Assembly: GCA_028822575.1 (NCBI GenBank)
Contig: JAPKDN010000115.1
Coordinates: 1-8,250 of the forward strand
Direction of reading: 5' to 3'
Origin: Alphaproteobacteria bacterium
Lineage (GTDB): Bacteria; Pseudomonadota; Alphaproteobacteria; Thalassobaculales; Thalassobaculaceae
DNA length: 8,250 nucleotides
The notes beneath the pieces are model-generated. The model was not told the DNA's origin, ran no database searches, and worked only from the letters and a program-made list of their open reading frames with translations. The position numbers and the translations under genes are program-made. Shown here one piece after another: positions 7,101 through 8,250 of the stretch. Positions within the stretch are counted from its first letter, which is position 1. Every line of letters starts with the position of its first letter.

Positions 7101-8250
7101 GCGGTGGCGAGAGCCGGCGCCCTCGGGTTCGAGAAGGTTGGGCCGGGGGCCGATCAGCGAAACCAGCGACATAACCAATTCCTCGCGGATCGGATCGATC
7201 GGCGGGTTGGTAACCTGGGCGAAACACTGCATGAAGTAATCGAACAACAGCTTGGGGCGGTCGGAGAGCACGGCAATTGGCGTGTCCCGGCCCATGGAGC
7301 CAATTGGATCGTCGCCGCTCAACCCCATGGGGGTTAGGAACTGGCGAATATCTTCCTGGGTATAGCCGAAAGCCTGTTGACGATGCAGAAGCGTCTCTGC
7401 GTCCGGCGACATGGCGCCAATCTCGTTCGGTAGGCCCTCGAGCTGGATTTGCGTGTCGTTGAGCCACTGCTGGTAGGGATGCGCCGAGGCCAACTGTGCC
7501 TTCAATTCCTCGTCGTCGATGATCCGACCTTCTTCGAGGTCTATCAGCAACATTTTGCCGGGTTGGAGGCGCCATTTCTGGATCACGCTGTCATCGGCGA
7601 CCGGCAGCACCCCGTCCTCTGAACCCATTATTACTAGATCGTCGGTGGTCACCACATAGCGGGCGGGTCGCAATCCGTTTCGGTCCAGGGTTGCGCCGAT
7701 TTGCTTGCCATCGGTGAAGGCGATTGCCGCGGGGCCGTCCCAGGGCTCCATCAAAGCAGCGTGATACTCGTAAAACGCTCGACGCGGCGCATCCATCTGT
7801 GGATTATTGTTCCAAGCCTCGGGGATCATCATCATGACTGCGTGGGACAGCGAGTACCCGCCAGCAACTAGGAGTTCTAGCGCATTATCAAAGGTCGCGG
7901 AGTCTGATGAGCCATCACCGATCAACGGCCAGAGTTTGTCCAGATCCTCGCCCAAGATTTGGGATGACATAGTCTGCCGCCGCGCCGCCATCCAATTGAT
8001 GTTGCCGCGCACCGTGTTAATCTCGCCGTTGTGGCAAAGCAACCGGAACGGCTGTGCCAGCTTCCAGGATGGAAAGGTGTTGGTAGAGAATCGCTGATGC
8101 ACCAGCGCCAGGGCCGATTCTGCCCGCTCATCGTGAAGGTCCGGATAGTAAACTGGCAGAATGCCGGACAACACCATTCCTTTATAGACAATGGTCCGGG
8201 ACGACATCGACGTGATATAAAACACACCGGTCTCGACGCCATCGCCATCC
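4191..8250 (-). CDS. gltB: Glutamate synthase [NADPH] large (alpha) subunit, 5' end outside window
   Basis: Large subunit of glutamate synthase: it hydrolyses glutamine, tunnels ammonia, and makes glutamate from 2-oxoglutarate at FMN. About 1350 residues are visible of a family length near 1500. The frame stays open to the right edge, reading DGDGVETG before the GTG at 8225, so that codon is internal. The missing N-terminus should carry the nucleophilic Cys of the class II amidotransferase. From right to left: the rest of the amidotransferase domain (to about 7500) with HQRFSTNT and HNGEIN (8016-8033); a central domain (about 7360-6490); the FMN/2-oxoglutarate barrel (about 6140-5180) with MSFGSIS, SGEGGED, GGTGASP and VDGGFRTG; and the C-terminal GXGXG beta-helix (about 4960-4390). 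The 3Fe-4S cysteines are all present, at codons 5397-5399, 5379-5381 and 5364-5366 (C-x5-C-x4-C). A short acidic tail precedes TAA. No frameshift or missing motif is seen. It is the first visible gene of the gltBD operon, and its promoter is outside the window. Confidence 0.97.
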   Translation of the reverse strand, partial: DGDGVETGVFYITSMSSRTIVYKGMVLSGILPVYYPDLHDERAESALALVHQRFSTNTFPSWKLAQPFRLLCHNGEINTVRGNINWMAARRQTMSSQILGEDLDKLWPLIGDGSSDSATFDNALELLVAGGYSLSHAVMMMIPEAWNNNPQMDAPRRAFYEYHAALMEPWDGPAAIAFTDGKQIGATLDRNGLRPARYVVTTDDLVIMGSEDGVLPVADDSVIQKWRLQPGKMLLIDLEEGRIIDDEELKAQLASAHPYQQWLNDTQIQLEGLPNEIGAMSPDAETLLHRQQAFGYTQEDIRQFLTPMGLSGDDPIGSMGRDTPIAVLSDRPKLLFDYFMQCFAQVTNPPIDPIREELVMSLVSLIGPRPNLLEPEGAGSRHRLEVRQPIISNLDLERIRQIENHVDDAFRTSTLSITYSANNGPEGMEAAMERLFKEAENAVKGGYNILILSDRDVDADHIPIPSLLATAGVHHHLIREGLRTSVGLVVETGEARQVHDFCLLAGFGAEAINPYLAFDTLSDMAPRLGSHAVEKLHQNYIKAVDKGILKVISKMGISTYQSYCGAQIFDAVGLSDDLLARYFTGTKCAIGGVGLPEVAKEAARRHAIAYRGVLQFSGALDIGGDLAFRLRGETHAWTPETIGLLQHAARSGDQNRYRAYAKKMNDQDRKLRNLRALFEIRDSTSPVPLDDVEPASEIVKRFATGAMSFGSISWEAHTTLAIAMNRIGGRSNSGEGGEDERRFTPLENGDNMVSRIKQVASGRFGVTTEYLVNATDLQIKMAQGAKPGEGGQLPGHKVDEWIGRVRRSTPGVGLISPPPHHDIYSIEDLAQLIHDLKNVNPEARVSVKLVSELGVGTVAAGVAKAHADHVTISGFEGGTGASPITSIQHAGSPWEIGLAETHETLVRNKLRGRIAVQVDGGFRTGRDVVIGALLGADEFGIATAALVSAGCIMMRKCHLNTCPVGVATQDPELRKLFTGQPEHVINFFTFLAEEVRELMAQMGFRRFEDMIGRRDHLDTQGVIEHWKAQNLDLSRILHQIPTDPDVAIRQCEEQDHGLDKALDNMLIEKSAQALKSGTPVRIETPVANTNRTVGAMLSGRIAKKYGHAGLPDGTINVKLKGSAGQSFGAFLAKGVTMELEGGGNDYVGKGLSGGRLIVYPSKAGNFAPEKNIIVGNTVLYGGIEGDCFFRGVAGERFAVRNSGVTAVVEGVGDHGCEYMTGGVVVVLGQTGRNFAAGMSGGIAYVLDEQGDFEERCNRSMVDLEAIDEHGPTSGGDIMSDMARDDALRLKALVQQHAELTGSGRAQQILDLWGQYLPMFVKVFPVDYRRALEETQASPAEDNREDATVLAGE
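4194..4200 (-). promoter_or_regulatory. Ribosome-binding site of gltD inside the gltB 3' end
   Basis: On the minus strand GGGGGAA overlaps the last gltB codons immediately before its TAA (4193-4191). The G-rich core ends about 7 nt from the gltD ATG at 4188. It supports the chosen gltD start and stop-start coupling, which would help keep the two subunits in balance. Confidence 0.7.

Noticed and set aside
8223..8225. GTG as start of gltB
   Set aside because: The upstream codons continue as typical GltB sequence to the window edge, and the amidotransferase nucleophile has not yet appeared.
1..8250. Mobile element, CRISPR array, tRNA or defence system
   Set aside because: No transposase, integrase, regular direct-repeat array, tRNA-like cloverleaf or nuclease-type gene was seen; the gene content is chromosomal and metabolic apart from the K+ channel.

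Overview
The window looks like an ordinary chromosomal segment of an alphaproteobacterium. This is inferred from moderately high GC, a MloK1-like channel, and a glutamate synthase of the alphaproteobacterial gltB-gltD type; no marker gene fixes the genus. Five protein genes are visible. The two at the window edges are cut by the window, not broken. There is no rRNA, tRNA, CRISPR array, insertion sequence or phage gene.

Left part, plus strand: the 3' part of a cyclic-nucleotide-gated-type K+ channel (selectivity filter, last pore helix and C-terminal cNMP-binding domain) overlaps by 4 bp (ATGA) a class IV PLP aminotransferase. The aminotransferase resembles the (R)-selective amine transaminase group more than classical IlvE or D-amino acid transaminase. 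A very strong Shine-Dalgarno sequence lies in the end of the channel gene. A 320-bp non-coding stretch (1639-1958) follows. It holds a weak terminator-like hairpin, a 7+7 inverted repeat, three degenerate 13-bp tandem repeats and an eight-codon mini-ORF. It leads into a single enoyl-CoA hydratase/isomerase-family gene that keeps only one of the two catalytic glutamates of true hydratases.

Right part, minus strand: gltB (large subunit, N-terminus beyond the right edge) and gltD (small subunit) of NADPH-dependent glutamate synthase form a tightly coupled operon with 2 nt between stop and start. Together they convert glutamine plus 2-oxoglutarate into two glutamates. The operon converges on the crotonase-family gene; the 31-bp gap and the adjacent gene end carry a hairpin that could stop transcription from both sides.

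No strong candidate for a new system was found. The points most worth checking are the transaminase's likely substrate class, its coupling to an ion channel, the altered catalytic site of the crotonase homologue, and the small repeats in front of it.
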